58,287 bases of DNA from Acidobacteriota bacterium. GTDB lineage: Bacteria; Acidobacteriota; Terriglobia; Terriglobales; Acidobacteriaceae. The notes under the pieces are model-generated. The model was not told the origin of the DNA, made no database searches, and saw only the letters and a list, made by a program, of their open reading frames with translations. Within the stretch, counting starts at the first letter, position 1; each line of letters opens with the position of its first letter. The stretch covers positions 1 to 58,287 of the forward strand of contig JAGWRX010000202.1 of NCBI GenBank assembly GCA_028876395.1, in the 5' to 3' direction. The translations under genes were made by a program, and so were the position numbers. Below, piece by piece: positions 31,831 through 39,879 of this stretch.

Positions 31831-33478
31831 CTTCGGAGTCTCCAGTGGGAATCGCTCCCAGTCGTTTCAGTTCGTTCAGAATTTCCTCGGCCTGCTCACC
31901 GGCAAGCACGTGCGTCTCTGCCGCATCGGTATCCGCAACGGTCAGCAGAACAGGACCGGCGGCATCGCTCTCCGCCAGCACCACCGCGCCCAGGTGCGCA
32001 ACGGCAAGCAGCGCGGCGCGCGCGCCGCGAGCCCGCGTGCGCAGCACCAGCACATTCGCGCCGAGCAGCGCGCGCTCCAGGTCCGCAGCCAGATGCGGGC
32101 GCGCACCCAGCGCAATCAGCGCCCCGGTCGCTTGCGCAAGAGCGGGTGCATCCTCGGCTGCGTCCGTGATCGCGCGAATCATGCCTGCGCCCGCGGTCGC
32201 ATTGTCCGCGGGATCAATCAAAATCAGGCTGCCCGTTGTCCGGCTTTCGCGATAGGTATCTGCCAGCAGCGGCCGGCTGGTTTCAATCACCACGTGGCCG
32301 ATATCGTTCAGTGCAAGCTGATCGGTTGCGCGCTCTTCCAGATGCTCGACATCGATGCGCGAACGAATCTCCGCGACACGCGCGCGCACGGTTTGCGAGG
32401 TGTGCTTCAGCAGATACGTGGCGCCCGCGCGCAGCGGCGTCGCGTGCATCCACACCACGGTCGCTTCAAAGCGCGTGGTCCTGCGCGGAGGCGCGCTGGC
32501 AGAAGCGATCATCTCGCCACGGCTCAGGTCGGTCTCGTCCTCAAGCGTCAGCACGACCGATTGAGGCGCGCGCGCCTCGTCCAGTTCGCCATCCCATGTG
32601 GAGATCGACCGCACGCGCGTGCGCACTCCCGACGGCAGCGCGACAACCTCATCGCCGGGGCGCACTCTGCCTGCCGCGATCTGCCCCGCAAAGCCGCGAA
32701 AATCCTGGTGTGGGCGCAGCACGCGCTGCACCGGAAATCGCAGCCCGGCATGGGCGCGTTCGATGGCAAGGGGCACGCTCTCAAGCAGGCCCAGAAGGCT
32801 CTGGCCCGTGTACCACGGCATCCGCTCGCTGCGGTGCACAATGTTGTCGCCTTCCAGCGCGCTCACCGGAACCGCAATCAGCTCGGGAATCTCAAGCCGC
32901 TCGGCGAGCGCTTCCAGATCGCGGCGATGCTGCTCGAAGACCTGCTGCGAGAACTCCATCAGGTCCATCTTGTTGATGGCCGCGATGACAGTCGGAATGC
33001 CCAGCAGCGATGCAATGCAGGCGTGACGCCGCGTCTGGTCGAGGATGCCTTTGCGCGCATCCACCAGCACGATCGCCACATCTGCCGTAGACGCGCCGGT
33101 GGCCATGTTGCGCGTGTACTGCTCGTGCCCCGGCGTATCGGCGATGATGAACTTGCGCTTCGCCGTTGAAAAGTAGCGATACGCAACATCGATGGTGATG
33201 CCCTGCTCGCGCTCGGCACGCAGGCCGTCCGTCAGTTGCGCAAAGTCGATGGCCGCATCGCGTGTCACCGCGCGCACGTGGTCATCGTAGACATTGCGCG
33301 AGTCGTACAGCAGCCGTCCAATCAGCGTGGACTTGCCGTCGTCCACGCTGCCCGCGGTACTGAAGCGCAGCAGGTCCTTTCCGCGCTCCGCCTCGAGCTG
33401 TTCCTCGATGCGCGCGTCTACATCGTCCACCGCAACACCGTTCGCGGCCCCGTTCAAACGCTCCTCTGCAAAGCCCAT
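31808..33478 (-). CDS. cysN: Sulfate adenylyltransferase large subunit CysN with decayed C-terminal domain
   Basis: GTPase subunit of ATP sulfurylase. The start at 33478 ([10 protein letters not shown]) overlaps the cysD stop by 1 bp (TGATG); the frame is open further into cysD but without support. P-loop GSVDDGKST lies at 43-51, then ITIDVAYRYF, DTPGHEQYTRNMATGAS and AINKMDLM. The elongation-factor-like barrels end near DPADNATAGAGM at about 434. A further ~122 residues resemble an APS kinase in outline (helix AADLERALLGANVLVL, end HVLAGEQAEEILNELKRLG), yet the kinase P-loop is absent, so this part looks vestigial. Total 556 aa. Confidence 0.92.
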   Translation of the reverse strand: MGFAEERLNGAANGVAVDDVDARIEEQLEAERGKDLLRFSTAGSVDDGKSTLIGRLLYDSRNVYDDHVRAVTRDAAIDFAQLTDGLRAEREQGITIDVAYRYFSTAKRKFIIADTPGHEQYTRNMATGASTADVAIVLVDARKGILDQTRRHACIASLLGIPTVIAAINKMDLMEFSQQVFEQHRRDLEALAERLEIPELIAVPVSALEGDNIVHRSERMPWYTGQSLLGLLESVPLAIERAHAGLRFPVQRVLRPHQDFRGFAGQIAAGRVRPGDEVVALPSGVRTRVRSISTWDGELDEARAPQSVVLTLEDETDLSRGEMIASASAPPRRTTRFEATVVWMHATPLRAGATYLLKHTSQTVRARVAEIRSRIDVEHLEERATDQLALNDIGHVVIETSRPLLADTYRESRTTGSLILIDPADNATAGAGMIRAITDAAEDAPALAQATGALIALGARPHLAADLERALLGANVLVLRTRARGARAALLAVAHLGAVVLAESDAAGPVLLTVADTDAAETHVLAGEQAEEILNELKRLGAIPTGDSEDDDAVAR

Positions 33479-34446
33479 CAGAAATAGCCCTCGCGCTTCT
33501 TCATCTCCATCGAACCATCCTGGTCGTGATCGATCACGCGATTGGCGCGCTCGGAGTTTCGCACCGCCATCAGTTCCGCGATGATCTTCGGAACCGTGTC
33601 CGCATCGGAGCGGATTGCGCCGGTGCACGGGCTGCAACCCAGCGAGCGCAGACGGCACTTGATCCACTGTTCCTCGCCCGGCAAACCCTGCACAAAAGGC
33701 TGCTCGACCGGGATGAGGCTGTCGCCGCGCACCAGCATGCGGCGCTCCTTGGCCAGATAGAGCGGCACGATGGGAATCTTTTCGAGATGGATATAGTGCC
33801 AGATGTCCAGCTCCGTCCAGTTGGAGAGCGGAAACACGCGAATGCTCTCTCGCTGGCTGATGCGCGCATTGAACAGGTTCCACAACTCGGGCCGCTGGTT
33901 CTTCGGGTCCCACTGCCCGGCGCTGTCGCGGAAGGAGAAGATGCGCTCCTTGGCGCGCGATTTTTCCTCGTCGCGTCGCGCGCCGCCGAAGGCCGCGTCA
34001 AAGCCGTGCGCGCGCAGCCCGTCCAGCAGGGCCTGCGTCTTCAGCAGGCCGCAGCAGCGCTGCGTGCCCAGCCGCACAGGGTTCGCGCCGTCGGCCAGCG
34101 CTTCTTCATTGCGCCACACGATCAGCTTGACCCCCAGCTCGCTCGTATAGCGATCACGGAATTCCAGCATCTCCTTGAACTTGTAGCCCGTGTCGACGTG
34201 CAGCAGGGGAAACGGAATCGGCGCGGGATAGAAGGCCTTCTGCGCCAGGCGCAGCATCACCGAGGAGTCCTTGCCGATGGAATAAAGCATCACCGGGTTC
34301 TGAAACTCCGCCACCACTTCGCGCAGGATGTGAATGCTTTCTGCCTCAAGCAGCTGGATGTGGTTGAGCCGGTCCACCGCCGTCGCGCGCTTCCCGTCCT
34401 GGTGCGGAAGCACCGCTGACCTGTCCGCGATCGCTGTCGCTGTCAT
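33478..34446 (-). CDS. cysD: Sulfate adenylyltransferase small subunit CysD
   Basis: PP-loop subunit of ATP sulfurylase that adenylates sulfate. 322 aa. Motifs: [61 protein letters not shown] and [12 protein letters not shown], ending [10 protein letters not shown] as usual. The ATG at 34446 is preceded by a GGAGA ribosome site. It is the first enzyme gene of the operon and lies directly behind the leader ORF and terminator described next. Confidence 0.96.
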   Translation of the reverse strand: MTATAIADRSAVLPHQDGKRATAVDRLNHIQLLEAESIHILREVVAEFQNPVMLYSIGKDSSVMLRLAQKAFYPAPIPFPLLHVDTGYKFKEMLEFRDRYTSELGVKLIVWRNEEALADGANPVRLGTQRCCGLLKTQALLDGLRAHGFDAAFGGARRDEEKSRAKERIFSFRDSAGQWDPKNQRPELWNLFNARISQRESIRVFPLSNWTELDIWHYIHLEKIPIVPLYLAKERRMLVRGDSLIPVEQPFVQGLPGEEQWIKCRLRSLGCSPCTGAIRSDADTVPKIIAELMAVRNSERANRVIDHDQDGSMEMKKREGYF

Positions 34447-34480
34447 GCAAACTCTCCGTTTCGTTTTGTGCTGAAAATAG

Positions 34481-34514
34481 AAAACCCGCGGCAGCAGAGA
34501 ATCTGCGGCGCGGG
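34481..34514 (-). terminator. Intrinsic-terminator-like hairpin in the cysD leader
   Basis: On the minus strand, outer arms CCCGCG/CGCGGG and inner arms GCAGA/TCTGC with a 3-nt loop, followed at once by TTTTCTATTTT. It lies between the leader ORF (stop at 34553) and the cysD start (34446), so it can only control the operon. Confidence 0.75.
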
Positions 34515-34552
34515 CTTAGGGGGAAATCGTACTGAGTCTTACTTAGGCTGGT

Positions 34553-34621
34553 TTACCCCACAGTCCGGCGCGGCGCACAACAACATGCGCAACAGATCGC
34601 CGAAGTGAGGCACAGACTCAT
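34553..34621 (-). CDS. Cysteine-rich leader peptide (22 aa) of the cys operon
   Basis: Minus-strand ATG at 34621, TAA at 34553-34555. The peptide begins MSLCLTSAICCACCC and ends in a basic segment. Six of 22 codons are Cys (positions 4, 10, 11, 13, 14, 15), five of them within six codons. The ATG falls about 8 nt after the -10 element with no ribosome site, so the transcript is probably leaderless. Such Cys-rich short ORFs in front of sulfur genes act as cysteine-responsive attenuators in other bacteria, such as mycobacteria. Low charged cysteinyl-tRNA would stall the ribosome and alter folding of the downstream terminator. The function here is inference; the ORF, promoter and hairpin are seen. 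Confidence 0.8.
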   Translation of the reverse strand: MSLCLTSAICCACCCAPRRTVG

Positions 34622-34628
34622 ATAGCTC

Positions 34629-34657
34629 ACTATAACGTCGCTTCCCCTCCAGGTCAA
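34629..34657 (-). promoter_or_regulatory. Promoter of the cys operon leader
   Basis: Minus strand: TTGACC (34657-34652), 17-bp spacer, TATAGT (34634-34629). Transcription is expected to begin at about 34622, at or next to the leader-peptide ATG. Confidence 0.7.
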
Positions 34658-34870
34658 CCGCAAATGCTGGAGCTGATGCGCGTGAGCCAACGAAATCAGT
34701 CCGTCCAGAATGCGGCGTACGCGGGCGTGCGGCGAAGACCCGGAGAAGAAGCCAACGCTTCGGCAGTCCCTCCGCCTGTGCGCGAGGCCCCCGCAAACAC
34801 TGCCGCTGCAACACAATTGTGGCGGGCGCAGCGGGCGCGTATGCTGGTTCGTGCGTTGCACAAGCCTATG

Positions 34871-35878
34871 ATGAAGACCCTCAGGATCGCCGTCTGCCTC
34901 GTCACGCTGCTGCTTCCCACAATGCGCATGCACGCGCAGACCGTCCGCGCGCATGCGGCCCCGGCTGGCCCGATTCGCGTGCTGCTCCTCGACGGCGACA
35001 GCGGAGGCCCGTGGCACAACTGGAAGCTGACGACTCCCGTGCTGCGCGAGGAGTTGGAAGAAGCGGGCCTGTTCCAGGTGACCGTGCTGACCGCGCCGCC
35101 GGGCAATGGAGACTTCAGCGGCTTCAATCCGCAGTTCAGCCGCTACCAGGTGATCGTGTCGAACTACGACGCCCCTGACTGGCCGGAGCCTCTGCGCGCG
35201 CAGTTTGAGCAGTTCGTCGGCAATGGCGGCGGCCTTGTGGTGGTGCATGCCGCGGACAACGCATTTCCCAACTGGCCGGCCTACAACCTGATGACGGGCA
35301 TCGGCGGCTGGAGAGGCCGCAACGAACTGGCAGGACCGCACTGGTATATCAAGGATGGCAAGCTGGCCTCCGACAGCGCTCCCGGTTCCGCCGGCAATCA
35401 CGGCAACCGGCTTCCGTTCCAGGTGGTCGCGCGCGAGCCGCAACATCCCATCCTGCGCGGCCTGCCGCCTGTGTGGATGCACGCGCCCGACGAGTTGTAT
35501 GACTCTCTTCGCGGACCCGGCAGGAACATGACCGTGCTGGCCACCGCCTACTCCGACCCAAAGAACAAGGGAACCGGTCACGACGAGCCCATGGTGATGG
35601 TAGTGCATTACGGCAAGGGCCGCGTCTTCCACACCCCGATGGGCCACGATCCGGCGGCCATGAGCTGCGTGGGATTCATCACGCTGCTGCAGCGCGGCAC
35701 GGAATGGGCGGCCACGGGGCGCGTGACACAGAAGGTCCCGGCAAACTTCCCCACCGCGAACAGCGTGAGCTACCGCGTGGATATCGCATCCATGGACCCG
35801 GCCTTCTTGAAGGGCGCATCCCCGATCGTGGAGCACCCGGTTCCGGCAGCGCACTCCGCGCCGGGGCATGCCTTCTGA
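34871..35878 (+). CDS. Exported ThuA-like domain protein, 335 aa
   Basis: Secreted protein with a ThuA (glutamine-amidotransferase-like) fold; some relatives take part in sugar metabolism, but the role is unknown. The start MKTLRIAVCLVTLLLPTM at 34871 (or 34868) gives a signal peptide with AQ cleavage. Domain marks: RVLLLDGDSGGPWHNWK, VIVSNYDAPDWP, GGGLVVVHAADNAFPNWPAY, LRGLPPVWMHAPDELYDSLR and the ending PMVMVVHYGKGRVFHTPMGH. It is divergent from the cys operon. Confidence 0.88.
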   Translation: MKTLRIAVCLVTLLLPTMRMHAQTVRAHAAPAGPIRVLLLDGDSGGPWHNWKLTTPVLREELEEAGLFQVTVLTAPPGNGDFSGFNPQFSRYQVIVSNYDAPDWPEPLRAQFEQFVGNGGGLVVVHAADNAFPNWPAYNLMTGIGGWRGRNELAGPHWYIKDGKLASDSAPGSAGNHGNRLPFQVVAREPQHPILRGLPPVWMHAPDELYDSLRGPGRNMTVLATAYSDPKNKGTGHDEPMVMVVHYGKGRVFHTPMGHDPAAMSCVGFITLLQRGTEWAATGRVTQKVPANFPTANSVSYRVDIASMDPAFLKGASPIVEHPVPAAHSAPGHAF

Positions 35879-35990
35879 GCGGCATCGCGGACCATTTTCG
35901 TTTTCCACAAGCTCCGGCCGGTTCAAATCAGCGTCTCAAAAGCGGCGTACTATGTTCGGCAGGCTTGCACGCTGCTCAGGAGCCGCTTCC

Positions 35991-36461
35991 ATGGATGTTC
36001 TCGACCGCCTCTTCGTGGAAACACGCGGGATTGACTGGCTCATCCTGATTGTGGATTTCTTCATCCTGGTGGCGATCCTGTGGCTTGAGCTGCCCGACTG
36101 GCTGCACAAGCGCCGGGCAGAAATGAGCGCACGAGCTCTCGCTCCATTAATGGACCGCGGGCGTCAACTGCAATCGTCTGTTCCAAATCAGATGTCCAAC
36201 CCAGGCCCCGAGCTGATGAAGTGGGTCGAAGACGTCAAGCAGTGGAGCACGGAGACCGAGGCGTTTCTTGCGCCCCGCTCTGCAAAAGCCGCGATTGCCT
36301 TTACCCACGTCATCAGCGCCAGCTCGGCTGACCGCAAGGTGCACAAGCCGGACGGCAGCTCGTTTCGCATTACCGGGCGTTTTGGCGATCTCTTCCAGGT
36401 TCTGCAGGTGCAGCTGGACAACCTGCAAAAGATCATGGAGAACCCGGAGCTGTATTTCTAA
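35991..36461 (+). CDS. Single-span membrane protein, 156 aa
   Basis: Function not recognised. The start at 35991 has AGGAG 8 nt upstream. One N-terminal membrane span (IDWLILIVDFFILVAILWLEL) is followed by a soluble domain of about 115 residues with conserved-looking AIAFTHVISASSADRKVHKPDGSS (in part) and an amphipathic end (LFQVLQVQLDNLQKIMEN). The soluble part should be cytoplasmic. It lies in the same direction as the ThuA-like gene, about 110 nt downstream. Confidence 0.65.
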   Translation: MDVLDRLFVETRGIDWLILIVDFFILVAILWLELPDWLHKRRAEMSARALAPLMDRGRQLQSSVPNQMSNPGPELMKWVEDVKQWSTETEAFLAPRSAKAAIAFTHVISASSADRKVHKPDGSSFRITGRFGDLFQVLQVQLDNLQKIMENPELYF

Positions 36462-36541
36462 GTCTGCCTGCCCTTCCGCTCCCAGAAGCCGTCCGCCCGG
36501 CACTCAAGTTCGTCTTCGAGCGCACTTGAATCCCATCGCTG

Positions 36542-36559
36542 CTGTGATAAGCGTCACAG
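36542..36559. promoter_or_regulatory. CRP/FNR-type palindrome CTGTGA-N6-TCACAG
   Basis: Perfect inverted arms with a 6-bp centre (TAAGCG), equal to the CRP core consensus TGTGA-N6-TCACA. It lies about 85 nt before the start of the molybdenum hydroxylase operon. A CRP/FNR-family protein is the likely ligand; no such gene is in the window. Confidence 0.5.
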
Positions 36560-36644
36560 CCGAGGGTTCATCCCGGGCTGAGACTGTTTGAGTCGCCGCG
36601 TCCCCGCTGAGGGTCTTGCCCCGCGGCCATATCGAGGAGGGTCT

Positions 36645-37118
36645 GTGCCTTTGAAACTGACGGTCAACAACCAGACCATGCAAGTGGACGCCGCGCCCGA
36701 CACGCCGCTGCTGTGGGTTCTGCGCGAACACCTGGGCCTGAAAGGTGCCAAGTTTGGATGCGGCGTGGGCGCCTGCGGCGCATGCACCGTGATTGTGGAT
36801 GGACGCGCCGTGCGCTCCTGCATCACGAAGGTGTCCGCCGTGGCAGGTTCGAAAATCACCACGCTCGAAGGCCTCTCGGCAGACGGCACGCATCCGGTGC
36901 AGAAGGCCTGGGACGAAGTGGACGTGCCCCAGTGCGGCTACTGCCAGAGCGGCCAGATGATGAGCGCCGTGGCGCTGCTGGAAAATACGCCCAAGCCCAC
37001 AGACGCGCAAATTGACACTGCCATGAACGGCAACCTGTGCCGCTGCGGCACGTATGCGCGCATCCGCGAAGCCATTCACCGGGCAGCCGGGCAGATGACT
37101 CCGGCGCTGCGCGACTAG
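36645..37118 (+). CDS. Molybdenum hydroxylase small (2Fe-2S) subunit
   Basis: 157-aa iron-sulfur subunit of a xanthine dehydrogenase-family oxidoreductase (isoquinoline 1-oxidoreductase-like, two-subunit type). GTG start at 36645 after GAGGAGG. The plant-type 2Fe-2S site is [11 protein letters not shown] with a later Cys in VRSCITK; the second, helical 2Fe-2S site is [12 protein letters not shown] and NLCRCGTY. Followed 21 nt later by the large subunit gene. No FAD subunit gene is present. Confidence 0.92.
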   Translation: MPLKLTVNNQTMQVDAAPDTPLLWVLREHLGLKGAKFGCGVGACGACTVIVDGRAVRSCITKVSAVAGSKITTLEGLSADGTHPVQKAWDEVDVPQCGYCQSGQMMSAVALLENTPKPTDAQIDTAMNGNLCRCGTYARIREAIHRAAGQMTPALRD

Positions 37119-37139
37119 CCCATCCAGGAGGGATTCCCC

Positions 37140-39374
37140 GTGGCATTGAATCGGCGGCATTTTCTGCAATTGAGCGCTCTGGCGGGCGGCGGCCTGGCGC
37201 TGAGCCTTTATGATCAACCGCTCGCGCGCGCCCTTGGCGGCCAGCCCGAGCAGCGCCCGCCCGCGCTCTCTCCGCGCGCCTTCATCCATATCGATCGCAC
37301 CGGCAAAATCACGATCCAGGCCAAGAACCCTGAGGTTGGTCAGGGCGTGCGCACCATGCTGCCCATGCTCATCGCCGAGGAACTGGACGTGGAGTGGAGC
37401 CAGGTGCGCGTGGAGCAGGCCAGCCTGGATGAAGCTGCCTATGGCGCGCAGTTTGCCGGCGGCTCCATGTCCACGCCCCTCAACTGGGAGCCCCTGCGCC
37501 GCGTGGGCGCTGCCGGCCGACAGCTGATGATTACGGCCGCCGCGCATCGCTGGAGCGTGCCGGAGCAGGAGTGCTCCACCGCGGCCGGACGCGTGCTGCA
37601 CACAGCAAGCCAGCGCTCGCTGAGCTACGGCGAACTGGCCGACGACGCTGTTGCGCTGCCCGTACCGGATTCCGCCTCCTTGCAGATGAAGAATCCGAAG
37701 GACTACAAGATCATCGGCAAATTCACCAGCGGCGTGGACAATCCAGCGCTACTCACCGGCAAGCCGCTGTTCGGCATCGATGTCGCGCTGCCCGGAATGC
37801 TGCATGCCGTCTATCAGAAGTGCCCCGTCTTCGCGGGCAAGGTAAAGAGCGCCAACCTCGACCAGATCAAGGCCATGCCCGGCGTGCGCCACGCCTTCAT
37901 CGTCGAGGGCACCGTGCGCGCCGCGGCCGTGGTCCAGTCCGACCCCGGCCTCGAGCCCGGCATTGCCATCCTCGCGGATACCTGGTGGCAGGCCCAGGCC
38001 GCGCGCAAGGCGATGAAGGTGGTGTGGGACACCGCTGCGGGCTCGCCCACCGCACCCGCGCAAAGCAGCAAGGGATTCGACGACAAGGCCGCGCAACTGC
38101 TCAAGCAGCCGCCCGGCCACACGCTCCGCGCCTACGGCGATGTGGACGCGGCCTTCAAGTCCGCCGCAAAAACGGTGGAAGCGACCTACGCCTATCCCTT
38201 CCTGGTCCACGGCGCGCTGGAGCCGCAGAACACCACCGCCCGCTTTGACAACGGCAAACTCGAAGTCTGGACCACAAGCCAGGCACCCGGCGGCGGTCGC
38301 AGGCTGGTCGCCCACGAGCTGGGCATCGCCGAAAGCGACATCACCGTCCACATGACACGCACCGGCGGCGGCTTTGGCCGGCGGCTGATGAACGACTACA
38401 TGCTCGAAGCCGCGTGGATCTCCCGCGAAGTCAAAGCGCCTGTGCAGGTGCTCTGGTCCCGCGAGGATGACTTCGCCCACGACGCCTATCGCCCCGCCGG
38501 CTGGCACGGCTTCAAGGCCGGCCTCGATGCGCAGGGCCGCGTGGTTGCCTGGCGGCAGCACCTGGTCACCTTTGGCGAGGGCGAGCACGCAGCGCCTTCG
38601 GCGGGCATCGGTCCCGATGAATTTCCGTCGGGCCGCGTGCCCAACTACTTCATCGGCCACTCGGCCATGCCGCTGTGGTTGCGCACCGGCCCGATGCGCG
38701 CTCCGGGCGCCAATGCAATTGCCTTCGTCGGCCAGTCGTTCCTCGACGAAGTGGCGCACGCCGCCGGACGCGATCCGCTGGACCTGCAACTGGAGCTGCT
38801 CGCCGCCACCCCCGTGCCCAGCGCGGAACCCGCCCGCCCCGGCGGCTACGTCTTCCGTCCCGAGCGGCTCGCCGGAGTCTTGCAGCAGGTTGCCGAGGAG
38901 TCCGGCTGGCGCAGCCGCAAGCGCGCCTCCGGAACAGGCATGGGTATTGCCGCCTACGCCTGCCACCTGGGCTACTGCGCTGAAGTCGCCGAAGTCACCG
39001 TGGACGCCGCCAACCGCGTCCGCGTCAACAAAGTCTGGGCCGTGGCCGACGTGGGCCATCAAATCATCAATCCCTCCGGCGCGCGGGCGCAGGTGGAGGG
39101 CGCGATTATCGAGGGCATGGGCCACACAGCGTTGGAAGTGACGATGGCCGGCGGGCAGATGGAGCAGAGCAACTATCCGCAGTACCGCCTGCCCCGCATC
39201 CGGCAAACCCCGGAGATGCACATCTCCTGGCGCATCACGCCCAACCCGCCCACGGGCCTGGGCGAACCCGCGCTGCCTCCGGCGATTCCGGCCATCTGTA
39301 ATGCCATCTTTGCCGCAACAGGCAAGCGCATCCGCACCCTGCCGCTGGCAAAGAGCGGATTCAGCCTCGCATGA
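37140..39374 (+). CDS. Molybdenum hydroxylase large (Mo-pterin) subunit, Tat-exported
   Basis: 744-aa molybdopterin-binding subunit of the isoquinoline 1-oxidoreductase beta type. GTG start at 37140 after GGAGG. The N-terminus has a twin-arginine signal (NRRHFLQLSALAGGGLAL), so the complex probably acts in the periplasm, with the small subunit carried along. Motifs: PEVGQGVRTMLPMLIAEELD, LNWEPLRR, HGALEPQNTTARF, TRTGGGFGRRLMNDY and LRTGPMRAPGANAIAFVGQSF. The C-terminal ITPNPPTGLGEPALPPAIPAI (in part) is typical. Substrate not predictable. Confidence 0.92.
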   Translation: MALNRRHFLQLSALAGGGLALSLYDQPLARALGGQPEQRPPALSPRAFIHIDRTGKITIQAKNPEVGQGVRTMLPMLIAEELDVEWSQVRVEQASLDEAAYGAQFAGGSMSTPLNWEPLRRVGAAGRQLMITAAAHRWSVPEQECSTAAGRVLHTASQRSLSYGELADDAVALPVPDSASLQMKNPKDYKIIGKFTSGVDNPALLTGKPLFGIDVALPGMLHAVYQKCPVFAGKVKSANLDQIKAMPGVRHAFIVEGTVRAAAVVQSDPGLEPGIAILADTWWQAQAARKAMKVVWDTAAGSPTAPAQSSKGFDDKAAQLLKQPPGHTLRAYGDVDAAFKSAAKTVEATYAYPFLVHGALEPQNTTARFDNGKLEVWTTSQAPGGGRRLVAHELGIAESDITVHMTRTGGGFGRRLMNDYMLEAAWISREVKAPVQVLWSREDDFAHDAYRPAGWHGFKAGLDAQGRVVAWRQHLVTFGEGEHAAPSAGIGPDEFPSGRVPNYFIGHSAMPLWLRTGPMRAPGANAIAFVGQSFLDEVAHAAGRDPLDLQLELLAATPVPSAEPARPGGYVFRPERLAGVLQQVAEESGWRSRKRASGTGMGIAAYACHLGYCAEVAEVTVDAANRVRVNKVWAVADVGHQIINPSGARAQVEGAIIEGMGHTALEVTMAGGQMEQSNYPQYRLPRIRQTPEMHISWRITPNPPTGLGEPALPPAIPAICNAIFAATGKRIRTLPLAKSGFSLA

Positions 39375-39505
39375 TCCGTCCGTGTACCGGAGCCGCAATC
39401 CGCGACTCCGGCGCACGGCGGAACCTCATCCTCGTACAATGGACAATCTCTCTGCCCGGCCTCACAATGGACCGGGCAAGGAACTTGCATCGAGGAGGAG
39501 CGACG

Positions 39506-39784
39506 ATGTACCAATACTCCGGTCCTGAGCTTGCTGCCCGTCTCAGCGCGCTGCCATCCTGGCAAGTGGTTGACGGCGAGCTGGCGCGCACCTTTACCTT
39601 CGTGGACTTCCGCGCCGCGCTCCGCTTCGTCAATCGTGTCGGCAATCTTGCCGAGGAAGCGGGCCACCATCCCGACATCGACATCCGCTACAACCGCGTG
39701 CGCCTCGCCCTCATCACCCATGACGCGGGCGGCCTCACGGCCAAGGACTTTGACCTGGCAGCGGCGGTCGACAAACTCACATAG
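39506..39784 (+). CDS. phhB: 4a-hydroxytetrahydrobiopterin dehydratase (PCD/DCoH)
   Basis: 92-aa pterin carbinolamine dehydratase. The start at 39506 is supported by GAGGAGGAG 5-10 nt upstream; the longer frame has no support. Active-site and fold signature: FVDFRAALRFVNRVGNLAEE (20 aa), then GHHPDIDIRYNRVRLALITHDAGGLT (in part), with the catalytic His pair in HHPDIDIRYNRV. It follows the molybdenum hydroxylase genes on the same strand by about 130 nt; in organisms lacking phenylalanine hydroxylase these proteins are thought to assist molybdopterin enzymes (established suggestion), which would fit this place. Confidence 0.9.
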   Translation: MYQYSGPELAARLSALPSWQVVDGELARTFTFVDFRAALRFVNRVGNLAEEAGHHPDIDIRYNRVRLALITHDAGGLTAKDFDLAAAVDKLT

Positions 39785-39805
39785 GAAAGCCCGCGCCTGC
39801 CACGC

Positions 39806-39842
39806 AAAAAAAAGCGATGGCCTGCAGGGTATGCAGGCCATC
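39806..39842 (-). terminator. Intrinsic terminator of the GH106 gene
   Basis: Perfect 11-bp stem GATGGCCTGCA/TGCAGGCCATC with a 5-nt loop. On the minus strand it is followed two bases later by eight T. It lies 38 nt past the stop of the minus-strand GH106 gene and could also form on the plus strand at the dehydratase 3' end. Confidence 0.85.
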
Positions 39843-39879
39843 GGTTGCTGATGCTGGCTTGTGTCGTTAGGTTCCAGCC

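Noticed and set aside
34553..35926. 457-codon minus-strand frame that contains the Cys-rich leader at its end
   Set aside because: The long frame is antisense to the ThuA-like gene. Promoter position shows that only the last 22 codons are transcribed as the leader ORF.
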